A model generated the notes under the pieces. The model saw nothing but the letters and a program-made list of their open reading frames with translations. It made no database searches and was not told the origin of the DNA. DNA of 64,000 nt, taken from contig NZ_WPNZ01000006.1 of assembly GCF_009755605.1 (NCBI RefSeq), positions 1-64,000 on the forward strand, written 5' to 3'. The stretch comes from Streptomyces typhae (lineage in GTDB: Bacteria > Actinomycetota > Actinomycetes > Streptomycetales > Streptomycetaceae). Shown piece by piece: positions 22,745-30,923 of this stretch. Both the position numbers and the translations under genes were made by a program. The number at the start of each line of letters is the position of its first letter. Position 1 is the first letter of the stretch.

Positions 22745-23870
22745 GCGGGAGCAGGACGGGTTTGACCACACGGCCCGCGTCGCTGTCGCGTTCGGCGTCG
22801 TTGACGGCGGCCGGCGGATAGGTGCGGATCAGCTGGTCGAAAGGGAAGCGTCCGGCCCGCCACAGCCCGATCAGCCGGGGTATCAGCGCTGCGGGTACGG
22901 CGTCCCCTTCGCAGACGTGGCGGATGCTGCGGCCCCGGTCGAGCGTGCCCGGTTCGAGGTGCAGCGGGGTGTGCAGGCGTGCACCAGACCGAGGCTGCCG
23001 GTGGGACGCAGGGCGTGCAGCGCCTTGTTGATGAGTGATGGTGAGGCCGTGGTGTCCAGGGCGTGCTGGGCGCCACCGGCGGTCAGTCGCCGGATCCGTT
23101 CGTCCAGTCCGGACGCGGCGGCGTGGAGCGGGGTCGCGCCGAACCGTTCGGCCACAGCGAGCCGTTCAGGATGGCGGTCGACGGCGACGGTCGCCACGCC
23201 GGCGGCGGTGGCCGCCAGCACCGCGGCCAGGCCCACCGCTCCCGCGCCCAGAACCACGAGGGTGTCGCCGGGACCCGCGCCGAAGGTGTTCAGCACGGCT
23301 CCGGCGCCGGTGAGGAAACCGCGGCCGGAGCACGGCTCCGGCGCCGGTGAGGAAACCGCGGCCGAGGGGGCCGAGCAGTTCGAGCGGCAGCGCCGGGTCG
23401 ACCCGTACGGCGTTGCGCGCCGCAACGAGTGCGTACTGGGCGAACGAGGACTGCCCGAACCACCGGGGGGCCAGTGCTGTGCCGGTCGTGTCGGTGAGCC
23501 GCGGCGGTTGCTCCTCGCGTCCCCCGAGGAGATTGAGGGAGGCGAAGGAGTCGCAGTGGGCGGGGGCCGCGCCGCGGCAGTTCGGGCAGTGTCCGCAGGA
23601 GTCGAAGCTCAGCACGACGTGGTCGCCCACGCTGATCGGGGTGTCCGGGTCGTCTCCCGTGCGCACCACGACCCCGGCGCCTTCGTGGCCGAGGACGGCC
23701 GGCAGGGGGCTGCGGCTGGTGGGTCGCCGGACCGCGAGATCGGTCCGGCACATCCCCGCGCCCGCGATCTCGACCAGGATCTCGCCGGGGGCGGGCTCCG
23801 TACGCAACTCCACCTCCTCGACCGTGAACGGGTCCTCGCGCGAGCGCACTACGGCCGCCTGGCGCCTCAT
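22728..23870 (-). pseudogene. Zinc-dependent aryl/alkyl alcohol dehydrogenase, frameshifted
   Basis: The N-terminal half is intact: catalytic zinc ligands in GMCRTDL and GHEGAG, then a structural-zinc cysteine set (CGHCPNC plus a fourth Cys), as in class III and aryl-alcohol dehydrogenases. A 37-bp tandem duplication (23292-23364) shifts the frame. The NAD-binding segment then resumes (DTLVVLGAGAVGLAAV) until a second shift near 22965, consistent with one lost base. The C-terminus reappears in a third frame (FPFDQLIRTYPPAAVNDA) and ends at the TGA at 22728. ATG 23870 has GGAGG 10 bases upstream and follows the MfnB-ALDH chimera stop by 5 bases. The encoded enzyme cannot be whole. Confidence 0.85.
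23292..23364. repeat. 37-bp tandem duplication inside the dehydrogenase pseudogene
   Basis: The segment 23292-23328 is repeated from 23329, with 36 matching bases. A 37-bp insertion is not a multiple of three, so it duplicates the RGFLTGAGAVL coding segment and throws the reading frame. Confidence 0.92.
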
Positions 23871-23875
23871 CGTCG

Positions 23876-24538
23876 TCACACCTCCTGCGGGCGGTGGACG
23901 ACGAACGGCCGGAGGTTGCCGTACAGCCCCCAGGGCCCGCCCGCGACGCCGACGCCGCTGTCCTTGACTCCGGCGAAGGGCTGGGCGAGGGAGAGTTCGG
24001 CGTGGTGGTTGATCCAGGCCGTGCCGCATTCGAGCCGCTCGGCGACCGCCTCGACCCGGTCGGGATCGGTGCCCCACACCGAGCCGCCCAGTCCGAAACC
24101 GGTGCTGTTGGCCGCCTCGACGGCTTCGTCGAGGTTCCGGTACGGCAGCACCGGCAGCACGGGGCCGAACTGTTCCCCGGTCACCACCGCGCTGCCGGGC
24201 TCGACGTCGGTGAGGATCGTGGGAACGAATAAGTAACCCGGCCCGTCGGGCGTCGTGCATCCGTAGAGGCCGACCTTGATGTACGTGGCCCGCGAGACGA
24301 CCGCACCGAGCGCGGCCTGAGCCACCGTGCCGGGCTTGTACGGGACATCCCCCACGGTCGCGGACACGGGTTTGTCCGCCGGGACCGTGTCGCGGATCTC
24401 TCTGATGACCCAGGGGAAGTTCGCGCCGAGCGAGCCCTCGTCGGGCTTCTTGACGTCGACGACGTCGAGGTGCTCCGCCGCCTTCACGCAATCGCGGGCC
24501 TCTTCGATGCCGGCCGGGGAGATGAGAAGCAACACCAT
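23876..24538 (-). CDS. Chimeric ORF: N-terminal MfnB-type furan synthase fused to C-terminal aldehyde dehydrogenase
   Basis: Residues 1 to about 97 match (5-formylfuran-3-yl)methyl phosphate synthase (MfnB/DUF556): [18 protein letters not shown] and YIKVGLYG carry the two lysines known from the archaeal enzyme. At [16 protein letters not shown] the sequence becomes the C-terminal 120 residues of an aldehyde dehydrogenase ([30 protein letters not shown]). It lacks the catalytic Cys and most of the NAD fold, while the MfnB part lacks its second half. One in-frame deletion between two adjacent genes explains this. The ribosome-binding site AAGGAGG is only 2 bases from ATG 24538; GTG 24535 or TTG 24532 fit better and match the usual LLISP start. 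A TTA codon at 24230-24232 would make translation bldA-dependent. It heads an operon with the dehydrogenase and methyltransferase. Confidence 0.8.
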   Translation of the reverse strand: MVLLLISPAGIEEARDCVKAAEHLDVVDVKKPDEGSLGANFPWVIREIRDTVPADKPVSATVGDVPYKPGTVAQAALGAVVSRATYIKVGLYGCTTPDGPGYLFVPTILTDVEPGSAVVTGEQFGPVLPVLPYRNLDEAVEAANSTGFGLGGSVWGTDPDRVEAVAERLECGTAWINHHAELSLAQPFAGVKDSGVGVAGGPWGLYGNLRPFVVHRPQEV

Positions 24539-24841
24539 GACCTCCTTCGGCGCGGGTCCGCCCGGCCGAGCGGACGGGGGGCGCGGTTCACTTGGTTCAT
24601 GTGCGGTGTGCTCGTCATTTCCGTCACCCCCAGGAACCGGGAGGGCGCGCAGAGTGCCCGTAGGGTGCTCTTGTCTCTTTACAGTGCGCCGTTCATATCG
24701 GAGCGAACGAGCCCCACTGGCAATGTCTCGTCGCAGCCCCTGGTGGGTCGCCGACCGACGGATGTCCGGTCGGTGCCCGGCGGTCGGGCTGCCGGGATGC
24801 CTCTCTCCACCGCCGGAGAGGGGCGGCGCATACTGCACTCT
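24539..24841. other. Divergent intergenic region
   Basis: This gap separates the minus-strand MfnB-ALDH operon from the plus-strand coiled-coil gene. Promoters for both must lie here, but I could not identify -10/-35 pairs with confidence. No RNA gene or repeat is recognised. Confidence 0.5.
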
Positions 24842-25537
24842 GTGAGCACCCAAGCACCGGACGGCCGCGGCGCGACGGAAGCGGCAGGGCACCCTGGCGG
24901 GCTTGTCGACGAGCGCGAGCTCGCCAGGAAGCGCGAGCGCATGGCCGATGAGCGCGACCGTGTCGCCGACGAGCGCGAAGAAGCCGCCGACCAGCGTGAA
25001 CGGCTCGCCGATGCCCGGGAGGTCGCCGCCGATGAACGGGAGCGTGCCCTGGACATACGCGAGATCCACTCCGATCGCATGGCGCGCCAAGCGGGCGAGA
25101 TGGCCGCCGGCCGCCGACAGCGCGCGCAGGAGGCGATCGGCCGGGCGCGGGCTCTGCTCGCGGCCAGTCAGGACCGTCTGAACCGCACCCAAGCGGCCCT
25201 CACCCGCGCGGAGGCCCGCGAGATACGCGAGCAGTACAGCGTCGAGCGTGAGATCGCCGCCTCATCACTCCACCTGCCCACCAGCAGCAGCCCGGCGCCG
25301 CAGAAGGCCGCCAACACCCCCTCCCGACAGGAGGCTCTGGAGTCCCTGGTCGTACGGTTGCACGCGCGTTTCGGGGCGGCCGCGGCCGCCCTGGCCGACG
25401 CCCATGAACTGCTGGCGGACCACTACGCCGACATCAGCAGCAACGACACAGCGATCGCAGCAGATCACCGCGACCTCGCCGCACACGCACGCCGCAAAGC
25501 CGCGCGGATCCGTCGAGCCGCACGCGATCTGCGCTGA
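24842..25537 (+). CDS. Coiled-coil protein with ADERxRx heptad repeats
   Basis: The 231-residue protein has no signal peptide or membrane segment. Residues about 25-65 repeat a seven-residue pattern ([35 protein letters not shown]), predicting a long charged coiled coil. After a Ser/Pro linker near residue 145 comes a helical, Ala/His/Arg-rich tail. Similar ADERD/DERER repeat proteins occur in actinobacteria next to stress and ANTAR-type regulators, but I know no assigned function. I chose GTG 24842 over upstream starts because the coding character begins there. Confidence 0.75.
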   Translation: MSTQAPDGRGATEAAGHPGGLVDERELARKRERMADERDRVADEREEAADQRERLADAREVAADERERALDIREIHSDRMARQAGEMAAGRRQRAQEAIGRARALLAASQDRLNRTQAALTRAEAREIREQYSVEREIAASSLHLPTSSSPAPQKAANTPSRQEALESLVVRLHARFGAAAAALADAHELLADHYADISSNDTAIAADHRDLAAHARRKAARIRRAARDLR

Positions 25538-25617
25538 CGCCGGAGGCTCGCGGAGGTTCGCGCGGGCCGCCCACAATTCGGTGACGTCCGGAAGCACAGG
25601 CGGGCAGGCTCACGCGC

Positions 25618-25680
25618 ATGGTTTCGATGGTGCAGAACGTGGCGATCGACTGTGCGGACGCTTTTGAGCTGGCCCGGTTC
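25618..25680 (+). pseudogene. N-terminal scrap of a VOC/glyoxalase-like gene
   Basis: The first 21 residues (MVSMVQNVAIDCADAFELAR and on) match the opening strand and helix of glyoxalase-like proteins such as the one at 36797. The frame then runs antisense into the next gene and loses similarity. It is a truncated gene start, not a functional protein. Confidence 0.5.
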
Positions 25681-25682
25681 CC

Positions 25683-26081
25683 TTACGGGCCGGGCCGGTC
25701 GCCGGAGGAGGGCCGTTGCGGGACAGAGGTCCCGGAGATCCGGCCCGAGGCCCGGTGCTGCGCACCGTCGCCGTGCTCCAGGAGCTCTTCGACGGGGACG
25801 CGCGGCGGCGACCAGTGCTCCTTGAAGTCCGGATGGCCGTTCCAGCGTACGGCGACGTGGCGCAGCGCCAGGCCGATGCCGTCGAGGAACCCGGCGTCGC
25901 GGGCGCCGACCTCGCCGTGACTCAGGTGCCGCAACAGCGCACCGTAGACGCCTAGTTGTGCGTTGACTCCGGCGATGAGCGGCTCTTCCTGTGCAGGCGG
26001 CAGCTCGGCGATCCTGTCGGCGAGGAAGGCGAGCAGCGCGCGGCAGTCAGCGGCGGGCAGTGAGCGAGTGACCAGGGCCAT
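25683..26081 (-). CDS. Small conserved actinobacterial protein, function unknown
   Basis: This 132-residue protein has no signal peptide or membrane helix. It is predicted largely helical (CRALLAFLADRIAELPPAQE, RHLSHGEVG) and ends in a Pro/Arg-rich tail after RWNGHPDFKEHWSPP. That segment recalls DUF6221-type proteins, a weak resemblance only. ATG 26081 has GGAAGGA about 8 bases upstream; the longer frame to 26462 covers the divergent small membrane gene and is not credible. Confidence 0.6.
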   Translation of the reverse strand: MALVTRSLPAADCRALLAFLADRIAELPPAQEEPLIAGVNAQLGVYGALLRHLSHGEVGARDAGFLDGIGLALRHVAVRWNGHPDFKEHWSPPRVPVEELLEHGDGAQHRASGRISGTSVPQRPSSGDRPGP

Positions 26082-26262
26082 GGGTGGTCCTTCCGGGAGG
26101 CCGGCGCCGGTCGGCGCGGGAGCGGACACGAGGGGTGCCCCGGCGGCCGGAGTGAGGTGGTCCGACAACTGGTCGTCTAAGGAGGGCAGTTCGGGGCAAC
26201 CGAACGTCAGGCCGGTCGCCTGAAGACCGGAACCTGGAGCGACCGATCCGAAGGAGCGAGAG

Positions 26263-26529
26263 ATGACCACGCCGTACGGTAACCAGCCCGTCGGGCAGCA
26301 CCACGCCACGACCAGGAGCGGTGCCAGCGAGAACGTCCTCAGCATCATCGCGATCGTACTGGGCGCGATCGGCCTCCTCTTCCTGCCCATCGTGTTCGGA
26401 CTGGGCGGGCTGATCCTGGCCGTCGTCGCCAAGTTCGCCCGACATGAGCGGCTCTCCACCATCGCGCTGATCGTCGGCGCGGTCGGACTGATCGGCGGAA
26501 TGATCCTCGGTGCGATAGTGGCCGGCTAG
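26263..26529 (+). CDS. Small DUF4190-like membrane protein
   Basis: The 88-residue protein has a short Gln/His-rich cytoplasmic N-terminus and two transmembrane helices (VLSIIAIVLGAIGLLFLPIV and IALIVGAVGLIGGMILGAIV) joined by a charged loop (AKFARHERLS). This is the standard layout of DUF4190-type proteins, whose role is unknown. GAAGGAG lies about 7 bases before the ATG. It is transcribed divergently from the DUF6221-like gene. Confidence 0.85.
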   Translation: MTTPYGNQPVGQHHATTRSGASENVLSIIAIVLGAIGLLFLPIVFGLGGLILAVVAKFARHERLSTIALIVGAVGLIGGMILGAIVAG

Positions 26530-26618
26530 CACCCGCCACCTCGCGCCTCCTGACACAGTGCAGTGACCAGCTTCACTTCCCTGACACAGTCACCTCCCTG
26601 ACTCAGTGAGGTGTCACC

Positions 26619-26664
26619 TCGGCGGCCTGATCCCGCGTGCAGAGCGCGGGCTTCAGGCCGCCGA
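26619..26664. terminator. Hairpin downstream of the small membrane gene
   Basis: Perfect 12-bp arms at 26619-26630 and 26653-26664, with an inner CCCGCG/CGCGGG pair, form a long stem. The 80 bases before it carry three near-repeats of CTGACACAGT/CTGACTCAGT. Confidence 0.6.
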
Positions 26665-26721
26665 AGCCATGTCCGGGCCTCTCGCCGTCACCTTGTCCTC
26701 CCAGAAGGCCCGCACACGCGG

Positions 26722-26765
26722 CCCGGCCCCGGGCGCCGCAGGTGTCTGCGGCGCCCGGGGCCGGG
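26722..26765. terminator. Strong hairpin downstream of the sigma factor gene
   Basis: Perfect 20-bp arms (26722-26741 and 26746-26765) with a 4-nt loop lie 20 bases past the stop of the minus-strand sigma gene. It probably also closes the convergent plus-strand transcript. Confidence 0.85.
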
Positions 26766-26784
26766 CGAGAGCGGCGGGTACGGG

Positions 26785-27654
26785 CTATTCGGCGACGGCC
26801 AGGCCTGTGCGCAGTCTGCCGAGCAGCTTGCTGATCAGGCGGGAGACCTGCATCTGCGAGATGCCCAGTTCAGCGGCGATGTCGCTCTGCGTGCGCTCCT
26901 CGACGAAGCGCATATGGATCAGGCGGCGGTCGCGCTCGCCCAGGCCGGCGATCAGTGGTGCCAGCGAGTGGAAGTTCTCCACGAGCTCGAAGCGGTCGTC
27001 GTCGACGCCGATGAAGTCGGCGAGTATCGTCTCGGACTCGTCGTCCTTGCCGGAGGTGGCGGCGTCCAGGGAGACGCTGGCATAGCCGTTGGACGCCTTC
27101 TGCGCCTCGACGACCTCCGCCTGCTCCAGCTGCATGAGCTCCGCGAGCTCAGCGGTCGACGGGAAGCGCCCCAGGCGCGTGCGCAGCTCCTCCGTGGCCC
27201 TGGACAGCTCCGTCCGCGCCTCCTGGAGGCGGCGGGGTACGTGCACGGCCCAGGAGGTGTCGCGGAAGAACCGCTTGATCTCACCGGTGATGTAGGGCAC
27301 GGCGAAGGAGGTGAACTCGACCTCGCGGGTCAGCTCGAACCGGTCGATGGCCTTGATCAGGCCGATCGTGCCGACCTGGACGATGTCCTCCATCTCCTGC
27401 GGCCCGCGGTGCTTGAAGCGGGAGGCCGCGTACTGGACGAGGGAGAGGTTCATCTCGATCAGGCAGTTGCGCACGTACTGGTACTCGTGCGTGCCCTCCT
27501 CCAGCCCGGCCAGCCGGTCGAAGAAGTGCCGTCCGATCTCGCGGGCATCCTTGGGGCGGATGGAGGAGGGCTCGGCGTAGGCGCGCGCGATCAGAGTGTT
27601 CTCGACTGTCCCGGTCGTCGCATGTCTGTGCTCCTCGACTGCCGCGGTCGCCAT
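26785..27654 (-). CDS. RNA polymerase sigma factor, SigB/SigF/SigG family
   Basis: The protein of 289 residues carries regions 2, 3 and 4 of a group 3 sigma factor: NLSLVQYAASRF and DIVQVGTIGLIKAIDRFE (region 2), VPRRLQEARTELS (region 3), and RFVEERTQSDIAAELGISQM with LISKLL (region 4 helix-turn-helix). The family directs stress and differentiation genes in Streptomyces and is held by anti-sigma kinases. ATG 27654 has AGGAG upstream at normal distance; ATG 27681 is possible. An ATPase-type anti-sigma gene is next upstream on the same strand and a STAS gene is divergent, the parts of a partner-switching circuit. Confidence 0.93.
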   Translation of the reverse strand: MATAAVEEHRHATTGTVENTLIARAYAEPSSIRPKDAREIGRHFFDRLAGLEEGTHEYQYVRNCLIEMNLSLVQYAASRFKHRGPQEMEDIVQVGTIGLIKAIDRFELTREVEFTSFAVPYITGEIKRFFRDTSWAVHVPRRLQEARTELSRATEELRTRLGRFPSTAELAELMQLEQAEVVEAQKASNGYASVSLDAATSGKDDESETILADFIGVDDDRFELVENFHSLAPLIAGLGERDRRLIHMRFVEERTQSDIAAELGISQMQVSRLISKLLGRLRTGLAVAE

Positions 27655-27811
27655 GGTGATCCGCTCCTGTCTGCTCGTCATGTGCTCGTCGTCCGTCGCC
27701 GTCGACGGACCTGCGTGCGTGCTGGTGCCCCCGGCTCGGAAGGGTATGCGTGCGGCGAGTGAGGAATTGCCCGGCCCGGGAAGACGCTTGGTCCGCCCCT
27801 CGGCCAGGGCC

Positions 27812-27880
27812 GTTCCACAGCTTCGGTCAGGGCAGTTCCACAGCTTCGGTCAAGGCAGTTCCACGGCCTCGGTCAGGGCA
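27812..27880. repeat. Three tandem 23-bp repeats over a stop codon
   Basis: Units at 27812-27834, 27835-27857 and 27858-27880 are nearly identical, and a partial fourth follows. Each repeats the last codons and stop (TCA on the plus strand) of the minus-strand anti-sigma gene; the true stop is in unit 3 at 27873-27875. Confidence 0.9.
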
Positions 27881-28289
27881 GTTCCAGGGCCGCGACGATC
27901 GTCTTGCCGTCCGGTTCGACCACGACGTCGAGGCGCGAGCACAGACGCTGGACGACCATCCAGCCGTGCCCTCCCGGCCTGCCCGGAGCCGCGGGCTGTC
28001 GGCGCGGCACTTCCGTGCTGGCGTCCCCCACGCGCAGCTCGATCTCGTCGCCCGTCAGGCGCGCGCTGAAATGAGTGAGGTGTCCGGCGTGCAGGAGGGC
28101 GTTGGCGGTCAGCTCGCTGGCGACGAGCAGCGCGTCGTCACGCAGGCGCTGCATCTGGGGCTGCGGCAGGCCGCGGGACATCTCCTTCAGCACCTCGCGG
28201 ACCGCGGACCGTGCGTCCGCACAGCTGATGTCCTCTGTCTCCACCGTCTCCACTGTCGTCAGTGGTTCCACTGCCTCGGCAATGCGCAT
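27873..28289 (-). CDS. RsbW-like ATP-binding anti-sigma regulatory protein
   Basis: The 138-residue protein is a single GHKL ATPase domain of the RsbW/SpoIIAB type. The N-box is ASELTANALLHAGH (metal-binding Asn) and a later glycine box is GRPGGHGWMVVQRLC. Such proteins bind a sigma factor or phosphorylate a STAS partner. The sigma gene follows on the same strand 218 bases downstream and a STAS gene is divergent, so the three probably form one switch. ATG 28289 has AAAGGA upstream; the longer frame to 28379 has no better start. Its stop codon is reiterated by 23-bp repeats. Confidence 0.88.
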   Translation of the reverse strand: MRIAEAVEPLTTVETVETEDISCADARSAVREVLKEMSRGLPQPQMQRLRDDALLVASELTANALLHAGHLTHFSARLTGDEIELRVGDASTEVPRRQPAAPGRPGGHGWMVVQRLCSRLDVVVEPDGKTIVAALELP

Positions 28290-28482
28290 CGCACTGTTTT
28301 TCCTTTCCCGGCACAGCCCCGGATACCGCTCTGGTCTCGTGGGTCCCTTTTCGCCTGCCCGACGTGGCCCGAACCACACCCGTCCGGGCCTTGCCCGCCT
28401 GCTGAAGTCGGCCCGGCGTCGGGACCTCTCCCCGCACGGGGCACACCGTTGTCGACTTTCTCACGGGTCTGTCAGGACATCC

Positions 28483-28492
28483 TGTGATCACA
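28483..28492. promoter_or_regulatory. Perfect 10-bp palindrome upstream of the STAS gene
   Basis: TGTGATCACA lies 30 bases before the STAS start in the divergent anti-sigma/STAS spacer. It resembles a Crp-family half-site pair, but one short palindrome is weak evidence for an operator. Confidence 0.3.
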
Positions 28493-28521
28493 TGACGTGA
28501 CCGGTGTGGGAAGGTCTGGGC

Positions 28522-28926
28522 ATGGTTTCCGACAGACAGAGCATCGACGTGACCCGGCAACAACGGGTCGCCGTCGTCTCCTTCCGCGACGAGCTCGACC
28601 TCAAGGACACAGCCGAGGCCACGCTCGCGCTCTCCCGCGCGCTCACGGACACCAGCACCGCGGGGACCCTGCTCGATCTGTCCGGCCTCACCTTCGCCGA
28701 CAGCACTCAGCTCAACGTGATCCTGCGCGCACACGCCGAGCACCAGGACGCGCTGCGCCCCTTCGTCCTCGCCGGCCCCTACCGGAGCGGCGTCGCGCGG
28801 CTTTTCGAAGTCACCGGCGTCACCGACGTCCTGGACCTGTCCGACACTGTCGAGGACGGTATCCGGCGCGTCCACCTGCTCTGCGACACCGCCCGAGCCT
28901 CCGCGCCGGAGGACACCCGGCACTGA
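28522..28926 (+). CDS. STAS-domain anti-sigma factor antagonist (RsbV/SpoIIAA-like)
   Basis: The 134-residue protein is one STAS domain. The conserved segment LLDLSGLTFADSTQLNVIL carries the Ser that anti-sigma kinases phosphorylate in this family. When unphosphorylated, such proteins bind the anti-sigma factor and free sigma. Genes for both possible partners lie divergently upstream. ATG 28522 has GGAAGG about 8 bases upstream and removes six residues relative to the longest frame. Confidence 0.9.
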   Translation: MVSDRQSIDVTRQQRVAVVSFRDELDLKDTAEATLALSRALTDTSTAGTLLDLSGLTFADSTQLNVILRAHAEHQDALRPFVLAGPYRSGVARLFEVTGVTDVLDLSDTVEDGIRRVHLLCDTARASAPEDTRH

Positions 28927-28943
28927 CCGGGCGCCGCGGCGGT

Positions 28944-28985
28944 CCGCGGTACGGGGGGCCGCCGCGGCGGCCCCCCGTACCGCGG
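28944..28985. terminator. Very strong GC hairpin after the STAS gene
   Basis: Arms of 20 bp (28944-28963 and 28966-28985) are perfectly complementary, with only two central bases; in RNA the innermost pairs must open to form a loop. It starts 17 bases after the STAS stop. Confidence 0.85.
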
Positions 28986-29009
28986 TCATACACGTACACA
29001 GAAACAAGA

Positions 29010-29045
29010 GAGGTGGGCCCGGCCGTCCCAGGCCGGGCCCACCTC
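29010..29045. terminator. Second hairpin between convergent genes
   Basis: Perfect 15-bp arms (29010-29024 and 29031-29045) with a 6-nt loop lie 49 bases past the stop of the minus-strand hydrophobic protein. With the hairpin at 28944 it separates the two convergent genes. Confidence 0.85.
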
Positions 29046-29094
29046 GTCACAGCCGGCACCGCGAACTCGCACCCACCAGGCGGTCAGGCGGTCG

Positions 29095-29265
29095 TCACCA
29101 GCGGTACCAGCGGCCCCTGCGGCCGCCGCTGGCCGCGGGCCGGATCACGAAGCCGAGCAGCCACACCGCCAACACGATGACTGCTATCCACCACAGCGCC
29201 TTGAGGGCGAAACCCGCGCCGAAGAGGAGCAGAGCCAGAAGAAGAACCACGAGCAGGGGAACCAT
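29095..29265 (-). CDS. Small conserved hydrophobic protein
   Basis: This 56-residue membrane peptide has two adjacent hydrophobic segments (VPLLVVLLLALLLFGAGFAL and WWIAVIVLAVWLLGFVI) and a basic tail ending RGRWYRW. Streptomyces genomes commonly carry such a hydrophobic protein, often with stress regulons; the function is unknown. AGGAGGT lies 8 bases before ATG 29265. It is convergent with the STAS gene. Confidence 0.85.
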   Translation of the reverse strand: MVPLLVVLLLALLLFGAGFALKALWWIAVIVLAVWLLGFVIRPAASGGRRGRWYRW

Positions 29266-29363
29266 TGTTATTACCTCCTGGCCATCGGATGCTCTTAACC
29301 CGCACCTACAAACAGCCAAAAGGGGCGTTACTTTCACTGGATACCGGGCATTCGGTCGCCCTT

Positions 29364-30029
29364 TCAAGTGCCCTCTCGCACGTCGTTCACGCAGCTGAGG
29401 ACGGCGTGACCGCCATCGGCCGCCACGGCGGCACGGTCGGCCAGGTCGTGCCACGGGCGCGGAGCGATGACCGGCACCCCGGCCGCCCGCGCCCGCTCGG
29501 CGAGCCACCGGCCGTACAGCACACTGGCGCGTGCGCGCTGGCGCTGCGGCCCGGCCTCCGGCTCCCGGCGCAGATAGTTGGCCGTCACCTGCGCCGTGTC
29601 GTCCTCGTGGAGAAAGACGCCGCGTACGGGGCCTTCGGTCGTCGTGGGACCGGGCAGGACACCGGACAGTGCACCGGGCAGGACGTAGTCCCCTTCCAGG
29701 ATCACCGGGGTGTCGGTGTCCACATGGTTGGACACCACCGCCTCAATCGCCGGCGCCAGCGCCTCGGCGACCGCGATCTGCCGCTCGACCACCGACTCCG
29801 GCGCCAGGCCCGCGGCCTGTGGGTGGGTGCGCCAGAAGTGGACGTCCGGCAGGTGCTCCGGCAGCGTCACCGCGAGGAGGGCCTCCACGATGTCGTCGAC
29901 CTCCACGACGGGGACGTCGTACCGTCGCGCCAGCTCCCGGCTGACACCGGTCTTCCCCATCCCCGACGCACCCCCGACGACAAGCACCCGCCAGTCGGGA
30001 AGACCTCGCACCTCGTCCGTGACACTCAT
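29364..30029 (-). CDS. P-loop kinase-like protein
   Basis: The 221-residue cytoplasmic protein has a Walker A loop (VVGGASGMGKTGVSREL) at residues about 17-33 and a following acidic strand (VVEVDDIVEALL). Later come VILEGDYVLPG and an Arg-rich lid segment (RRSEPEAG-like region ending QRQRARA). The layout resembles the 2-phosphoglycerate kinase / small nucleotide-kinase group; the substrate cannot be read. ATG 30029 is the only reasonable start. The methyltransferase gene lies 66 bases upstream on the same strand. Confidence 0.75.
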   Translation of the reverse strand: MSVTDEVRGLPDWRVLVVGGASGMGKTGVSRELARRYDVPVVEVDDIVEALLAVTLPEHLPDVHFWRTHPQAAGLAPESVVERQIAVAEALAPAIEAVVSNHVDTDTPVILEGDYVLPGALSGVLPGPTTTEGPVRGVFLHEDDTAQVTANYLRREPEAGPQRQRARASVLYGRWLAERARAAGVPVIAPRPWHDLADRAAVAADGGHAVLSCVNDVREGT

Positions 30030-30095
30030 CCGGGCAGCGTAGGGGCCGGGGCGGGACACAGCCTCGGCGGGTCGCCCGCCCGTGGGCGCGACCGT

Positions 30096-30923
30096 TCAGG
30101 CCGCGGTGTCCTCGGGGCGTCGGCCCCAGGCCTGGAAGAGCAGCGGGTGGACGACCACGGTGCCGGGCTCGGCCAAGTGGCTCCGCAGCTCGGCGACGCA
30201 GCGGTCCAGCTCGCCGGAGGTGATCAGGCCGCGGTCCACGAGCGCGTCCCGGCACAGCTCGGCGCGCTCCACCAGCAGCGTCTGGTAGGGGTGGTCGGGC
30301 TGGAACACCCGGGCGGAGGCGTCCACCCGCACGTCCACGAGCCCGGCGTCGCGCAGCAGCCGCGGCAGTCGGCGGCCCAGATGTACGTCCATGCCGTTGA
30401 GCCGCCACAGTTCGGTGATGACCTCGACGAGCCGTTCCCACGCCGGGTGCGGCGGGTCGCACAGCCGGGTCACCCAGTCGACGTCCTGCACGGCGACGAT
30501 CCCGCCGGGCCGTGCCAGCGCGATCATCTCCTTCAGGACGGCGTCGCAGTGGGGCACGTTCATCAGTACGAGACGGGTGTGTACGAAGTCGAAGGTGGCC
30601 GGCTGCTCCCCGCTCCTCGCGGCGTCGCCGTGCACCAGCCGTACGTTGCCCAGACCGCGCTCGGCCGCCTCCAGCCGGGCGCGCTCCACCATCTCTTCCT
30701 GTACGTCGAGCCCGACGACCTCGCCGTCCGCCCCGACGCGCCCGGCGAGCAGATCGACGATGCCGAGCGGACCGCAGCCGACATCGAGGGCTCGCGCGCC
30801 GGGCCCCGGGCCGCACCGCTCCAGGAGCCGCTCGGCCTCCGGGCGGAACAACTCGCCCTGGAACAGCATGCGGTCCAGCTCACTGGTGGAGGCACCCATG
30901 AGGTACCTGTCTGCCACGGTCAC
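30096..30923 (-). CDS. Class I SAM-dependent methyltransferase
   Basis: The 275-residue protein has SAM-binding motif I (ALDVGCGPLGIVDLLAG), an acidic strand-2 end (VVGLDVQEEMVERAR), motif II (FDFVHTRLVLMNV) and motif III (ARPGGIVAVQDVDW), as in UbiE/Coq5-type enzymes. The substrate is unknown. I chose GTG 30923 because AAGGAG lies 7 bases upstream; ATG 30941, six codons earlier, overlaps that ribosome-binding site and is unlikely. The P-loop gene follows at 66 bases. Confidence 0.85.
   Translation of the reverse strand: MTVADRYLMGASTSELDRMLFQGELFRPEAERLLERCGPGPGARALDVGCGPLGIVDLLAGRVGADGEVVGLDVQEEMVERARLEAAERGLGNVRLVHGDAARSGEQPATFDFVHTRLVLMNVPHCDAVLKEMIALARPGGIVAVQDVDWVTRLCDPPHPAWERLVEVITELWRLNGMDVHLGRRLPRLLRDAGLVDVRVDASARVFQPDHPYQTLLVERAELCRDALVDRGLITSGELDRCVAELRSHLAEPGTVVVHPLLFQAWGRRPEDTAA

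Noticed and set aside
28483..28492. Crp-binding site
   Set aside because: TGTGATCACA is perfect but short, and alone is not evidence of Crp control; kept only as a palindrome.
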